Shown here: positions 46,529-56,806 of the stretch, in pieces
How the letters are laid out: the number at the start of each line of letters is the position of its first letter
Position numbering within the stretch: the stretch's first letter is position 1
NCBI GenBank assembly: GCA_018292915.2
Contig: JACVVK020000491.1
Location: 48,501-112,500, forward strand
Source of the DNA: Batillaria attramentaria
Taxonomy: Eukaryota; Mollusca; Gastropoda; Batillariidae
Direction: 5' to 3'
Length of the DNA stretch: 64,000 bases
Program-made: the position numbers and the translations under genes
The notes under the pieces: generated by a model
Databases searched by the model: none
The model's input: only the letters and a program-made list of their open reading frames with translations
Told to the model about the DNA's origin: nothing

Positions 46529-47638
46529 ACACACAGAAATTTTACACTCACACTAAGTTTCTGATCAAGTCTTTTGTGATGACCTGGACCCATTCCTTGC
46601 CCATTTTCCCTGTCTTCCCGCTGCGGTTGTTCTTGCGGGCTTGTGCCTGTCTCTCTATGGGCGGACTGTCACTTGCCCACCTCTCCTGTAACATCTCTTT
46701 ACGAGCTTTGTCTGCATTTGACTGTCCAAAGAGAGACTCATCAATCTGTGAAGTATGACTGACAACACGGTAATTCCGCGCTCTGCCGCGACGAGATCCG
46801 CTGGACGAGGAGCTGCCAGGAACGGAAATTGCACTCCCAGGCTGTGAAACAAAAAGAGAAAATCTTGTGTTATCCTCTGACAGCAGCACAGTAGAATTAT
46901 TTACAGTTTTTATAAAACTTTATACATTAGTTTTAATCAAGCCATGCCGCAATCTATCTGATGACTACATGCTTGCAAAGAACTAAAGTTTTACAATAAA
47001 AGTTGTGTCTGTAAGTGTAACTACCCATTTTCCTCTTGCAATAAACAACAAAACCACATTTCTCTTGTGGTAAGCAGACTCTGGCAGTTTATAAAACGAT
47101 TTCAGTCTAACTAAAACAGTTCAGCCTGAAATGTCTACCTCAAACGTAAGGTACCGGTAGTCAGCGTACGTACACAATGTCAATAACCCATTCTGTACAC
47201 CAGAAAGCAAGTGATTTGTAGGGCTGAATTGTAGACTGGATCTGTATAATTTGTTTTTTCTCTGACGTCCTCTGATCAATGTCCAGCCCAATCCAATCAA
47301 GTTACATCAAGCACTGATTCCCTTCACCAGACAGTTTTTTGTTTGTTTTTTTTTTCCTCAGCACGGCCGTCCCCATTTATACATCCAACATCTCACAAAG
47401 TCTATGCTGGTGCTTCCCAACCATACTGACGGTACCGTCGAATAGTTGACGGCAGCCTAATATCAAAAGAAAGAGAAACAGTTTTTGATAGATCTGTTGT
47501 TCTTGCAAACATGGCCGTCGCCCTTGCAGCAAGAAAATATCTGACTAAACATTGATCGAAATCTGCAGAGGTAACGAGTAAAACATCATTCTAAACATAA
47601 CAACACGTAGAAAATTGTTAAAGAGATAAACTTACCAT
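37715..47638 (-). CDS. CFAP45: Cilia- and flagella-associated protein 45
   Basis: Microtubule inner protein of motile-cilium doublet microtubules. In humans, loss of CFAP45 causes laterality and sperm-motility defects. Exons from 5' to 3': 47638-47636 (ATG only), 46841-46552, 46124-45980, 45381-45211, 43860-43750, 43017-42854, 42271-42199, 41638-41531, 41252-40945, 40390-40166, then either 39938-39866 or 37790-37715. Phases agree throughout, giving 556 or 557 aa, against about 550 for human CFAP45. Recognised by QIDESLFG near the N-terminus, VPNEDPSGQSLVLPRDQFYR, ILNAKCHAIRDAQILEK, EEKRLDNMMEV and a Lys/Glu/Arg-rich coiled coil over nearly the whole length. The start ATG has context ACCATGG and the next base begins the donor GTAAGT. 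Introns contain microsatellites, a SINE-1 fragment and a LINE end. Shares its promoter region with MRPL39. Confidence 0.95.
38120..38440 (+). repeat. Interspersed repeat R1, copy 3
   Basis: GAGCTTTTTTTGTGGTATCT through GTGTAAACAACACTGTATCG to CGAAACTGTTCCAAAACATA, matching 16010-16420. It lies between the two alternative last exons of CFAP45. Confidence 0.75.
39429..39575. mobile_element. Palindromic element P1, copy A
   Basis: Near-perfect inverted arms (39461-39512 and 39530-39581; core CATAAAAGGGACAGAAACCA and its inverse) around a short loop. Flanked by AAGTTTAAGGTGA (39416-39428) and AAGTTTAAAGTGA (39576-39588), a 13-bp target duplication with one change. Same family as 50846 and 60680. 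Confidence 0.82.
39866..39938 (-). other. CFAP45: CFAP45 proximal alternative last exon
   Basis: Acceptor TATTTCAG on the minus strand, phase matching exon 10. Encodes EAGLPEKYLSHVIHKAKLEP plus AAA and a TGA stop at 39866-39868. It is paralogous to the distal exon, sharing EAG-(hydrophobic)-P-x-KYL and a later V..K. Confidence 0.8.
41430..41500 (+). mobile_element. SINE-1 3' fragment
   Basis: CTTTTTCTCATTGCCC..TTTGATATCACCC, GTGGTGGAAAAGGACGTTAA and the CACCCACCCC tail. Lies in the CFAP45 intron between the exons ending at 41252 and 41531. Confidence 0.85.
42462..42526. repeat. (CA)n microsatellite
   Basis: CA run in a CFAP45 intron. Confidence 0.95.
42595..42838. repeat. CT-rich minisatellite
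   Basis: About 240 bp built of CCCTCCGTCCCTCCCTCTCT, with unit lengths varying by 4-bp steps. It reaches to within 16 bp of the 42854-43017 exon's donor site. Confidence 0.95.
43402..43626. repeat. Repeat R2: (GAAC)n - unique block - (CA)n, copy 1
   Basis: A (GAAC)n run, a block of about 110 bp starting TTTTATTTTACAAGGATAAA, then (CA)n. The same three-part order recurs at 63842-64000 with only a few substitutions. Confidence 0.9.
44466..44700 (+). mobile_element. SINE-2, 5'-truncated
   Basis: Starts inside the body (CTGCTTTGGAAATGTTCAGC), then TAGCTGAGCTGACCCTTCGC and GCGCTTTGAGTCGATTCATG, and ends in (ATT)n. Confidence 0.9.
44886..45165 (+). mobile_element. LINE 3' end (ORF2 C-terminus, (AAG)n tail)
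   Basis: The open frame ends CRLGLSHSPVCPCGTAPQTP, then EHILQSCPLFKEAR and KLWGSKTDLLKTTAYI before its stop near 45122. The CPCG..QTPEHILQ..CP pattern is a Cys motif at the C-terminus of many LINE reverse-transcriptase proteins. The tail GGGAACGCAG(AAG)n is shared with the copy at 52797. Confidence 0.82.
45598..45838 (+). mobile_element. Candidate further tRNA-headed SINE
   Basis: Begins TGATCGGTGGTCTAACAGGT and later has CTCTGGGTTATCGGACTTTC, reminiscent of the SINE-2 body (CTCCGGGT..CCGGCTTCC), then TACCCCGGGGGAAGCAGCCA. No second copy in the window, so the boundaries are approximate. Confidence 0.45.
46479..46523. repeat. (CA)n microsatellite
   Basis: CA run about 30 bp downstream of the donor of CFAP45 exon 2. 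Confidence 0.95.
46842..47635 (-). other. CFAP45 first intron
   Basis: Follows directly after the ATG-only first exon. AT-rich, no repeat family recognised apart from short poly-T tracts. Confidence 0.55.
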
Positions 47639-47826
47639 GGTGATGGCTGAAACCAACCCTGGATTCTGTCACAAAAAGTTCTTTTCTCTGTGTACGTTTC
47701 ACACCGTAGACTAAACGCTACGCGGGGCAATGGCCATAATTTACCATGGGTCTCCTTGGAAACTACCTGAGTGCGCAGGCGCGAGGGGATGATAACTCTA
47801 AATCCCATTTCCGCTGTTTGAGGAAC
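47639..47826. promoter_or_regulatory. Head-to-head promoter of CFAP45 and MRPL39
   Basis: Only 188 bp separate the two divergent start codons. The segment contains CGCAGGCGCGAGGGGA (47773-47788) and CTACGCGGGGCAATGGC, richer in CpG than its surroundings, with no TATA box I would defend. The 5' UTRs of both genes must lie in it. Confidence 0.75.
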
Positions 47827-50800
47827 ATGGCGACCGTGTGTCCGAGGTCGGTGATCCTGAGGCGTATTTTCCAAGATTCTCGCCGACTAGGCCGTGCGTA
47901 TCACACACAGACATCACACAGAATACTTTCACACAGACCAAATAACTCTTGTGCTGTTGTTTTAGCTGATTATTCTTAATTATGCGGGAGTCATTGGTAG
48001 TGCACTTGTAGAACTTCATCGGGAAACATAGTTTGCAGTTTGCACTTACTGTTTCAGTTACCGTCTCCAAATCAGACTTTGGGTATTTGGAGGGTTGGGG
48101 TTGTAAAAGTCAGACTTTGCCTTTTGGATTTGGTTCTGCTGTCCCGACCATCGTTTATAATAGTCTCATTCTCACCCACTGCTGTCTGACTGAGAAGGCG
48201 CTGACTGAGAAATCAGTTTAAGTTGTACTTTATCTATCATCTCTTGAGCGATTTATTTCTGCATTTGCAGAAAAAAAGACATAGTAACAAGACAATGCAC
48301 TTATTGTTTTAAGATGTTTGTTAGGAGATGCTGACAGTTTGAAACAATTTTATTCTTAATGTCCCTGATTTTTTTTTTTTTTTTAACCCCATTTAAAGGT
48401 AAACGTGTTCTGTTGCAGGCTACTATTGCACGAAACAGACAGTGACAAATGAATCTGTTCGTCAAAAGCGAAATGCGTTGTTTGAAGCGGAGAAGCAACG
48501 TCAACTGTCGCTCATCTCTCGTGTGGAAAAAATAGAGGTGCAGTACAAGGGTGTGCCTGAGGACTGCACATTAGTTATGAACAAAGGGCTTTCTACACCT
48601 TTCAACTGCGCTATGCGTAAGTTTTGGATTTAAATGTTATTTCGTTTGCTGATACTACCAGTGATCGCGTTAACTGGTAATTACCGGTAAGATACCATTT
48701 GCAAAACCAGAATACCGGAAAAATTTGGAGCTGCCGGTCCCAGGGGCTGGTTGTAATTTGCTGGGACCGGTAAACACTGTGGCCTCTGATAGGGGCGGGG
48801 GGAGGGGGGGTCCCAGTTTCAGCGAACGTTAATCACTGTCACAATAGTTTGTTCCCCACTGGCCAGGGCTTCTTTGTCTTGCGATGGACTCGCTGCTATC
48901 TTTACCTCTCATATGGATACAGTGTTGTGACACTGTGATTGTGTTTAGGTCGATTTGCAGTGTAATTCTTATCACTGGTTTTAATTCTCATGGGATCGGT
49001 TCTGACACAGGTTGTTGAGTGACAGTGTGGGGTAGTCGCTGATGGGACCGGTTTTCAAAATTCCTAGCGTGATCACTGACTACATTTATATGCATTGCTC
49101 ACAACTTGCTGGTTTTAAAGTTATACTCCTACTCTTATTACGTATGGTGTATAATTCAGGATTGTAGAGTCCCTGTGTAAAGATTTTACAGGCAAACATA
49201 GGTAATACTTACGTGTCATAGGAAGAAAACAGTTTTGTAAGTGATAGTGGCTGTGACTAATGAGAGTACTGGTTGAACCTAGTGCGGCCTCTCTTTGGCT
49301 CCATTATGCCAGTGTCAGATCATCTGCTTTCTTTGCTTTACCCACTATCCTCTCCTCCCCCTTCCTCCTCTCCTCCCCCTTCCCCCGCCCCTCCCCCTTC
49401 CCCCGCCCCTCCCCCTCCTGCTCTCAGGCTTCCAGTGTGCATGTGTGTGGTGGGGAAGGGAGGGGGAACTGTGAACATATTGTTCTGGGGTATTGAGCAT
49501 GGGACGAAACATCAGTTGTGTGAACGCATGTATGGGAGTGTACACTTTGTTGGTTTTTTTTTTTTTTTTTTGCTGCCTGAACTCTTTGCCAGCTCCAGTG
49601 GTGTTCCTCCCAGGTAATGAGTAAAATCCACGGAGGGCTCGGAAGCTGGAATTTTTATTATGCATGATGATGGAGATGAGGATGATGGTAAGATGATGCT
49701 GTGGAGGTCCGTGTGGTTTGGGACTGCGGGACAGGGCCGCATTACTCGCTTCCTGTCATAAATATCCTGGCATCAACCAGGCCCAGGAACTACGGCATCT
49801 GCGGTGCCGGCTGTGTAATCATCCACATCATAAGACGTGTCATACCAAGGGAAGCACCCCCAGAGTCGCACCCGTGAAGTGGGTGAAACTCGGCTGCGTG
49901 GCAACAGCCTCCCCATTGGGTCCATAGCACACCCGCTGTGGTTAGGAGCCGACCTAGGTAGGAAAAATCCCGCTTGCCTCGGCTGGGACTCGAACCCAGG
50001 TCTCCCGGTCCATGGTGTGTACACTTTGTTTTGTGGTGTGCAGATATACAGGAGCTGCTGATGTCCAGATCCGCACTAGCGCTGGTGGATGGAGAGCCGT
50101 GGGACATGCATCGCCCCTTGAGCAGCGGCTGTCAGCTGCAGTTTCTGCACTTCCAGGACGGAGATCCGGCAGCGGTGAATGATGTAAGAACCATTGTGAA
50201 CAGGGTTGCAGGGTGAAAATAATTTTACTGCCCTCTTCAGAATCATTGTAAACGGTGCTTGCTGAATGTTTTGGAAACCTGCTTGACTTTTGGTAGCCAA
50301 GAGGCAGAGAGAGAGAGAATGTTTAGATGTTTTTTTACCTATCATTACCACTACATACAGGCTGGGGAATTTTCGGTCTTTTGGCAATTTTCAGCCTAAT
50401 TTACTATTCTTTCAGCCAAAAAAAAAAGAAAAATGTAATTTTCAGCCAAAGGAAAGGAAGGGGAAAAACGATTGCACACAGTCATGTATGGATACAAATG
50501 CCACATTTGACAGCCTGACATCATTTTTGAAGGCTTGAATGTCAGTATTTTACTTTTGGTGCCAAGAGAGGCTGCTAAATGCCTTTAAAAATGCTAAAAT
50601 GTGTTTTCTTAAGTGGGGCATTGCCCTCATGGTCCCCCAGCAGGACGCTGCCCCCGCACCCTGGTCTAGGTTTCAGTCTTTTTTTCCCCTCAGCAATTCC
50701 CCAGTCTGTACATAACAGTTAACTTTTTTTTTTCCATGTGCACTTGCTAGAGGGAAACCAATATAAAAGTGTCTGTTATCATTATTATCCTGACCTCAAC

Positions 50801-51983
50801 TTATAGAACAAATTGCCATGAATTTTGCTTAACACTGAATACTTAGAAAAGGAAACGGTAATGACTGCGAAGTGGTTACAAGTTAAGCAAATAAAAGCGA
50901 CATAAAAGGGACAGAAACCACTTAACTTCACAAAGGACAGCACAGGTCAACGTTTCAGCTTTCGCCTTCCTCAGGACACAAATTGTTATTCGACACAAAG
51001 CCGAAATGTTGATCTGTGCCGTCCTTTGTGAAGTTAAGTGGTTTCTGTCCCTTTTATGTCGCTTTTATTTACTGAATACTTATTTATCAGAACAGAACAG
51101 ATAAGTAGCGCTGATCTTGTGCTAATTTTGCTATTTTGTATGTTGTCCCCTGAAGAAGATGAATAAATCTGTAATCAGCTGAAACTGGGATGTTAATTTG
51201 TTTTGATTGTTGGCCTGTAAGCATGTTTTGATCCTCTTGGTAGTTTGATTGTTGCATTTCTTTCAGGCTTTTTGGCGTTCATGTTCTTTCATCCTTGGTT
51301 ATGTTCTGGAAAATGCCTTCAAAGATGAACACTACGTCGAGCTATGCAGCTTTCCCAAACCAAAAGGTATGTGTGGCTCTTTCGTGTAGCAGTTTGTGTG
51401 GCTAGCAAAACACAGTATCGAGGAAAGTTTTCCAAATACATGAAATCTGTTCCCAGGAAAATGATTGATGTATCGAGTCATGATATCAGAGGCTTGTGTT
51501 GGTGTCAGGAGCTTTCAGAGCTTTGAAAGAGACATTCTCTTATGGCGTATTTTTCTGTTGGGTGTGTGAATTTCTGTTTCCATTCCATTAATGTTGATAT
51601 GTTTTCTCTTTCCCTGTTAAACCGATGATGATGATGATTATTGCAGTAAAAAGTGGGAGCTTCGTGTACGATGCTGACCTCAAGCTGGGTGACTGGAAAC
51701 CCTCCCATGTGAGTTTGTGATTTACATTATTTTATAATGTGATTGTTTGTGATTGTTTATGTTCTTTAAAAACAAAAAGTTCATGCTAAATATTTTTGTT
51801 TTGTTACCTCATTAGTTTGTGAAATCTTTCAATAGTAGTTGGCTTGGTGAGGAGGGGGTTTGTTTCATGGTTGTATGCAAGTGAAAATGGACAAAAATTC
51901 TTGAGAAGGAAATAAATTGGCGGTATTAGTGTTTACTAAATGCTTCTGGATTCTTTCAACTGGAGTGCTAAGCTGCTGAAAAG

Positions 51984-52014
<31 letters not shown>

Positions 52015-55000
52015 ACCCCCTCCTCTCTGAGGCAGTGATCAAGCACTTGACTCTCAGAAAGTAACAGAATCCTGTAACTAGTATTTTAGTATTTGAGTTA
52101 CGATTCTCAGTTTTGATTATACGTTCCTTTCAAGAACATCAGTCTCAAAAGTATTTCATATTGTGTCATCATCGTCGTTGCTTTTCAGATCCATGTGGTG
52201 AGTACTACTTACCAGGTGCTAATCAGCTTCTTTGAAATGAATCAGCTGTCAGTATTTATTTCATGTTATCTCTTTATTTATTTTTTTTTTTATAATTGAA
52301 AATTATCGTCATTGTTTGTTTTGCAGACTGACTTGAGCTGTCTCAGCAGAATAGGAGCGAAGCTTTACCACAGCGACCTGCGTTTTGAGAGGCTGGAGGT
52401 CGACGCATCAGTAGCGGAGAGGATGTTCGAGGATAACCGATTCAAAACAGCGCAGATACCGTACATTGCTGCCCAGTCAAAGTCTGGGTCAAAGGTCACG
52501 GTGTACCGCATGGGCAGCCACGTCGACATCACCTCGGGGCCTCTTATTTCTTCCACCAGTCTCCTAGGACGATTCACAGTCACAGCAGTAAGTACAGGAA
52601 GAGTGGATTATGCAATTCCTGTGGACTTATACAGAATGTTGTGGGTGCTGTGCTTGCCTGGTGTAAAAAGAAATGGTTATGCAAATCCTGTACTTGCATA
52701 AGGGGGGAAATAACACCTCATAAAACAACAAAGGGAGTGAATAGGTAAGTTGACGCTGCAGGGGAGAGAACTGTGCCTGTATGGGAAGAGTGATCACTTC
52801 TTCTTCTTCTTCTTCTGCGTTCCCGGCCATGCTAAATGGAAAGTCCGGTCTTGGTGACGAACTCCGCTGTCCGCCGCAGTGACGCTGTCGGTCCCCAGAG
52901 CTTCTCTTGTAGGTCCGCCTCACCGGGCCACAGCTGGCGTCGGAGGGCGCTGTAGGTGGGGCACGTCTGGGGGATATGGGTTGGAGTCTGTGGGCCTGTG
53001 CCACATGGACATTGGTCAGTGTGTGAGATCTGCAGGTGGTAGAGATTGGAGAGGAGTTGGCAGTGTCCAGTTAGTGATCACTAGATCCAGGAGTTCCCAG
53101 CACAGAGAAAAAAAAAAAGAAAAGGAAAGAGGGACATAATACAAGCACAGCTCTCTCCCTTGCAGCATCCACTTGCCTGTCATTTCCCCTTGAGGAGCAC
53201 TATTCACTGCTGCAATTACTACTTGCTATTTTTAAAAATATAAAAAAAAACGAACAAAAAGGCTACATACCAGAGATGCAAATCTGGAGGAAAACGCTAT
53301 ATATTCCTCTTACACATAGCGCTGCAGATGACACCCTAGAAATGCTTTAAAATTCACCAAAAAATTCACAAAAATCAGGCAGCCATAGACTCATGCGTAG
53401 AGGAAATTTAAACAAATTCTAATGTTCCGTTTTTTGGCAATGTTGGCAGCGACCACATACCCCCTCATTCCACGGTCGTCTGCTGGCTCCTGTGCCAGCC
53501 GCGCATGAATACAAATAGTCCACAAGCCAGCCTCATTTTTCCCTAATTTTACTGTTACCTGGCATGAAACTTGTTTACAAAGCCAACAAAAAGCACCAGA
53601 TTGCCATTGTTTACTCTGCACACAAATTTTAAAAGGGGCAAAGATTTTCTACTATATTTAGCCGAATTGTTACTACATGCCCCGGAAGCTAATATTCCGG
53701 TGTGTAGCCAAAACTGTACCCTCCAACTGCCTAAACAGACAAAGTAAGCATGTACAGTGTACATTGCCACTGCCATTTTTGTTTTTATAGTTATTACCCT
53801 CCTCTGTCATAGATCAAAGTCACTGGAAGATCTTGAGTACATTTCCGTTAACTACTTACATGACTGGTGACTTCTTCTCTGTCCATGTGATGAAACCAGA
53901 AAGGCAGCCCTTGAGCAACGCTCTGTTATTCATTTTCGGACGTAAATGAGTTATGTGAAGTGTGACTGTTGCTCTGTGGCAGATTCATGATATTGAGAGT
54001 CCTACCTTTGGACCACTGAAGCGTGTCCAGGGTGTGGCACTTCCAACACAGTTACAGGTATGCCTCGCTGCACATTCAGGCTGAATTTCCTCATATAAGT
54101 GCTAATGACTTAACGTTACATTAAGTTGACAAAAATCAGTTCACAAACCTACATATGCAAAGCTAGAACACTCTTTCTTGTACTTGCCATGAAGAAATGT
54201 TTTTTTTTGTAATCTTTCCGTATTTAGACATGCCTCATATTCAGGATTAAACCTCATTGGCTCATGCATCTAAAGGAAGTTTTGCTGTCACTGGGTTAGT
54301 TTGGGTGAAATCTTATAATTAGACTGAGCAATTAGTGTAGTTTTATCAAATTTATTGCGAATTTTTTTGCGTTTGTTTCTTTTCAGATGCATTACTGGAC
54401 ATACGAACACATCATCGCAGCAAGGGGCAGGCAGCTGGTAAGGTTTTAAGTGAATAAAGATATGATTTTTGTAGGTATTCAAATGCAGACCTGCCTTCCT
54501 GTGTACGATTTGACTGTAGTACCTACGGAAATTTACCGCAAACTACAGCACTATGATTAATTTGAGTGGTTTATGACGAAAGACCTTCGGTGAGGTAGCT
54601 ACGCCCAAAAAATTGAACCATCTCGTCGTGTCTTTCAGCATGCACCACGAGAACTAATCATGTAAGCTGTTCATACCAATAGCATTTTCTTTTTTGTTAG
54701 TGATGCAAGTGCTCATTTTTCACAGACTTTTTTACATAGACCATTCCCACTGATACCGTGAAAACAGGTAGTTCAATTCACATGATGAAAATTATGATTT
54801 TTTTTTTGCCGAAAAACAAGCGCGATACTGCAAAATCAATTGAATATACTGCGTACAGGAACAGTGGATCAGTTGGCTGATTGGTTCATGGTGTCTTTTC
54901 AAGGGTGACATTTCCACTTTCTCTCGTGTCGTCTAAATTACTCTGAGCCAGGAGTAATTCCAGGCTACCTCTATGGATTTTTCAGCATAAGACAATTCAA

Positions 55001-55483
55001 CAAGACCAGGGTTAACAGATGAACCCCTGGGGTTACTAAAATTTCATTGTTAATACATCCCGACACCTACACACATATTGCGTCCAGCTAACTCAGGTGA
55101 GATCGGGTCACGACTGATACGACTCCAAAACTGATAAACACTGAGGTTCTGTCACAGTCAAACTACTGAATGGCATTTCTTTGGGTAGGCAGGTCTGCAA
55201 ATCGGTGCAGCTGCCGGTTCCCTTTTCAGGGGGAATAAACATGTATGAACGTGGCGGTCCTTTGCTGGCTAGGTAACCTCCCTTGCTTCATTCTGCAGCA
55301 TCCACTTTGGCCGTAAGATAATGTGCCGTCACAATTAGTTCAGGAAGGAAACTGTTTCAAGTACATACAAACTTGTGAGAGGGGTGAATATTTGCACGTG
55401 TTTGCTTCGCTTTTCAGAACCGTGCTCCAGTGCCCGAGTTGAGGGGGGACACAACAGCTACAGCCACAGCTGAACGTGTTTGA
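47827..55483 (+). CDS. MRPL39: Mitochondrial large-subunit ribosomal protein mL39
   Basis: Component of the large subunit of the mitochondrial ribosome; the family descends from a threonyl-tRNA synthetase-like protein, retaining TGS-like and editing-domain-like parts but no catalysis. Exons: 47827-47893, 48419-48616, 50044-50183, 51267-51366, 51647-51708, 52327-52587, 53983-54057, 54387-54437, 55418-55483. Joined frame 1,020 nt, 339 aa, against about 338 for the human protein. Recognised by RNALFEAEKQRQLSLISRVE, VMNKGLSTPFNCAM (TGS-like), ALALVDGEPWDMHRPL, AFWRSCSFILGYVLENAFKD, RFERLEV and GPLISSTS. The Arg-rich N-terminus (MATVCPRSVILRRIF) fits a mitochondrial presequence. The start ATG is preceded by GAAC and is the first in the exon. 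An ATTAAA at 55622-55627 is a possible poly(A) signal. A SINE-3 lies directly before exon 3. Confidence 0.95.
48661..49072. mobile_element. ACCGGT-rich DNA element, copy 2
   Basis: Ends CAGTGATCGCGTTAACTGG and, inverted, CAGTGATCACGCTAGGAATT, sharing CAGTGATCRCG. ACTAC occurs immediately outside both ends (5-bp target duplication). The interior is rich in GGTAATTACCGGT and ACCGGT motifs. It lies in MRPL39 intron 2. The CAGTG ends suggest hAT-like (inference). Confidence 0.72.
49552..50016 (-). mobile_element. SINE-3, truncated at its tRNA end, next to a splice acceptor
   Basis: Same 500-bp family as 15126 and 57766, but the right end stops at CCATG, missing about 35 bp of the head. 14-bp target duplication GTGTACACTTTGTT at 49538-49551 and 50017-50030. 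The right copy of the duplication ends 13 bp before the first base of MRPL39 exon 3. Confidence 0.93.
50358..50708. mobile_element. MITE family M2, copy 2
   Basis: CAGGCTGGGGAATT and AATTCCCCAGTCTG ends; perfect 6-bp target duplication TACATA at 50352-50357 and 50709-50714. Confidence 0.9.
50846..51070. mobile_element. Palindromic element P1, copy B
   Basis: Arms GCGACATAAAAGGGACAGAA.. and its inverse, with GGACAGCACAGGTCAACG, TTTCAGCTTTCGCC and CCTCAGGACACAAA in the left arm and a shorter inverse match on the right. Flanked by the perfect 12-bp direct repeat ACTGAATACTTA at 50834-50845 and 51071-51082. In MRPL39 intron 3. Confidence 0.88.
51985..52013. repeat. Poly-C tract
   Basis: About 29 consecutive C residues in MRPL39 intron 5. 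Confidence 0.9.
52797..53080 (-). mobile_element. LINE 3' end, second copy
   Basis: Minus-strand frame QCPCGTGPQTPTHIPQTCPT, then LWPGEADLQEKLWG and a stop, followed by GGGAACGCAG(AAG)n. Same domain order and tail as 44886-45165. Located in MRPL39 intron 6. Confidence 0.82.
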
Positions 55484-56806
55484 CATGAACCTTATCCGCT
55501 GAAAGCTTAGTGCTGTGTATGTCCATCTAGACATGATGAACTGCCTTGTGAGTGCGAGTTTGTGTGTGTATGTGAGCATGTGAATGTGTGTGGATTTGTT
55601 TTGTGATCAGTAAATTAGAGAATTAAATGAGAGAACAAACGCAGATTGTTTTTAGTGTTTTGGAGAAATGGAGAAAGCTTGTTGGGTGGCTGAAGTGGAA
55701 AGAAAACATGATGTAGTGAGGACAGAGACATACATGTTATGTATGTCTCTGGTGAGGATGACAATGATCTGGACATTTATTTATTCCGTAGGGAAATTCT
55801 GGGGGCAACAGTTATTCAGTACATTTACAAGAAGCCATTCATCAGAGGCAAATCAATTTACAGTCACGAAAAAACACCAGTGGGAACAATTAAAAATCGT
55901 CATTATAACCAAATTTCACATGCTGCACCCTCTTGCACTGTCAAACATAGTAACAGTTAGATTTTTCCGCCGATGTTCGCGAGCAAGTTTTTCCCATCGA
56001 TTCAACGACATTCAAGTGTACTGAGATCTCGAACACACTGAGCTCTCTGCCTGTACAATCTCTGGCAGCGATTTCCTGGCAACCCGACGCTGTACGGATG
56101 TTAGTGGCTGGCCTTTCAGTGATTGCATGTCCAGTTTGACTGCACCTGTTCAGATTAGTCTGGGGAATTTTCAGTCATTTGGCAATTTTTCAGCCAAATT
56201 TTCAAACCTTTCAGCTAAAAAAATTTAAATCGTAGTTTCTGCCAAAGAAAACATGTAAATGCCATGTCAACTATTTTACTTTTTAGTGCCTGAGCGGTCC
56301 CTGCAGCCCTGCCTGCATTTCAGTCTTTAGATCTTTTGTTTGCTCAGCAATTCCCCGGCCTGCTGGATCTCGATGCTGAGCTAGCTGTTTGCTTATGCCC
56401 AGTCAGACTGCACATTGATCTAAATGCTAACAGCATGCTGTATACATTCATATCATTATGTTTCTCGAGAGTGGCTTGTACTGACAACCCTCATATAGAG
56501 AACTCTAGGGGAAGGATTTCTGTATCACACAGGAGTTCAGAACCTGACTGAGTCCATAAGATATCCTCGAGTTCGTCAGTCAAACATTCCGGGAGATGTT
56601 TGGTTTAGTACCAACATAGAACTTGGGGGTAGAGAACCTTGGCCGGACCCACGAAGCCAAGAAATCTACCTCCGTCAGGAGTAAACCGCGCAATGTGCTG
56701 TACAGCAAAACGCACGTGCTGGTTGGGCGTACTCCCAAGGCTGGGCCGATCTGAGGCCTGCTTAGGGCACCACTTGCCCTACCCTGAAAATCAGTCAATA
56801 CCATAA
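55484..56806. other. Intergenic region between MRPL39 and the GPCR gene
   Basis: The two genes converge here. Contains MRPL39 3' UTR sequence and MITE M2 copy 3; no other gene recognised. Confidence 0.5.
56157..56362. mobile_element. MITE family M2, copy 3 (internally shortened)
   Basis: TCTGGGGAATTTTCAGTCAT to CAGCAATTCCCCGGCCTG. 206 bp against 325-351 bp for the other copies; target duplication not clear. Confidence 0.8.

Noticed and set aside
52189..52197. 9-nt microexon (AG|ATCCATGTG|GTGAGT) in MRPL39
   Set aside because: It has splice-like borders and keeps the frame, but without it the protein aligns in length with known mL39 between exons 5 and 6, so it is more likely a chance pair of sites.
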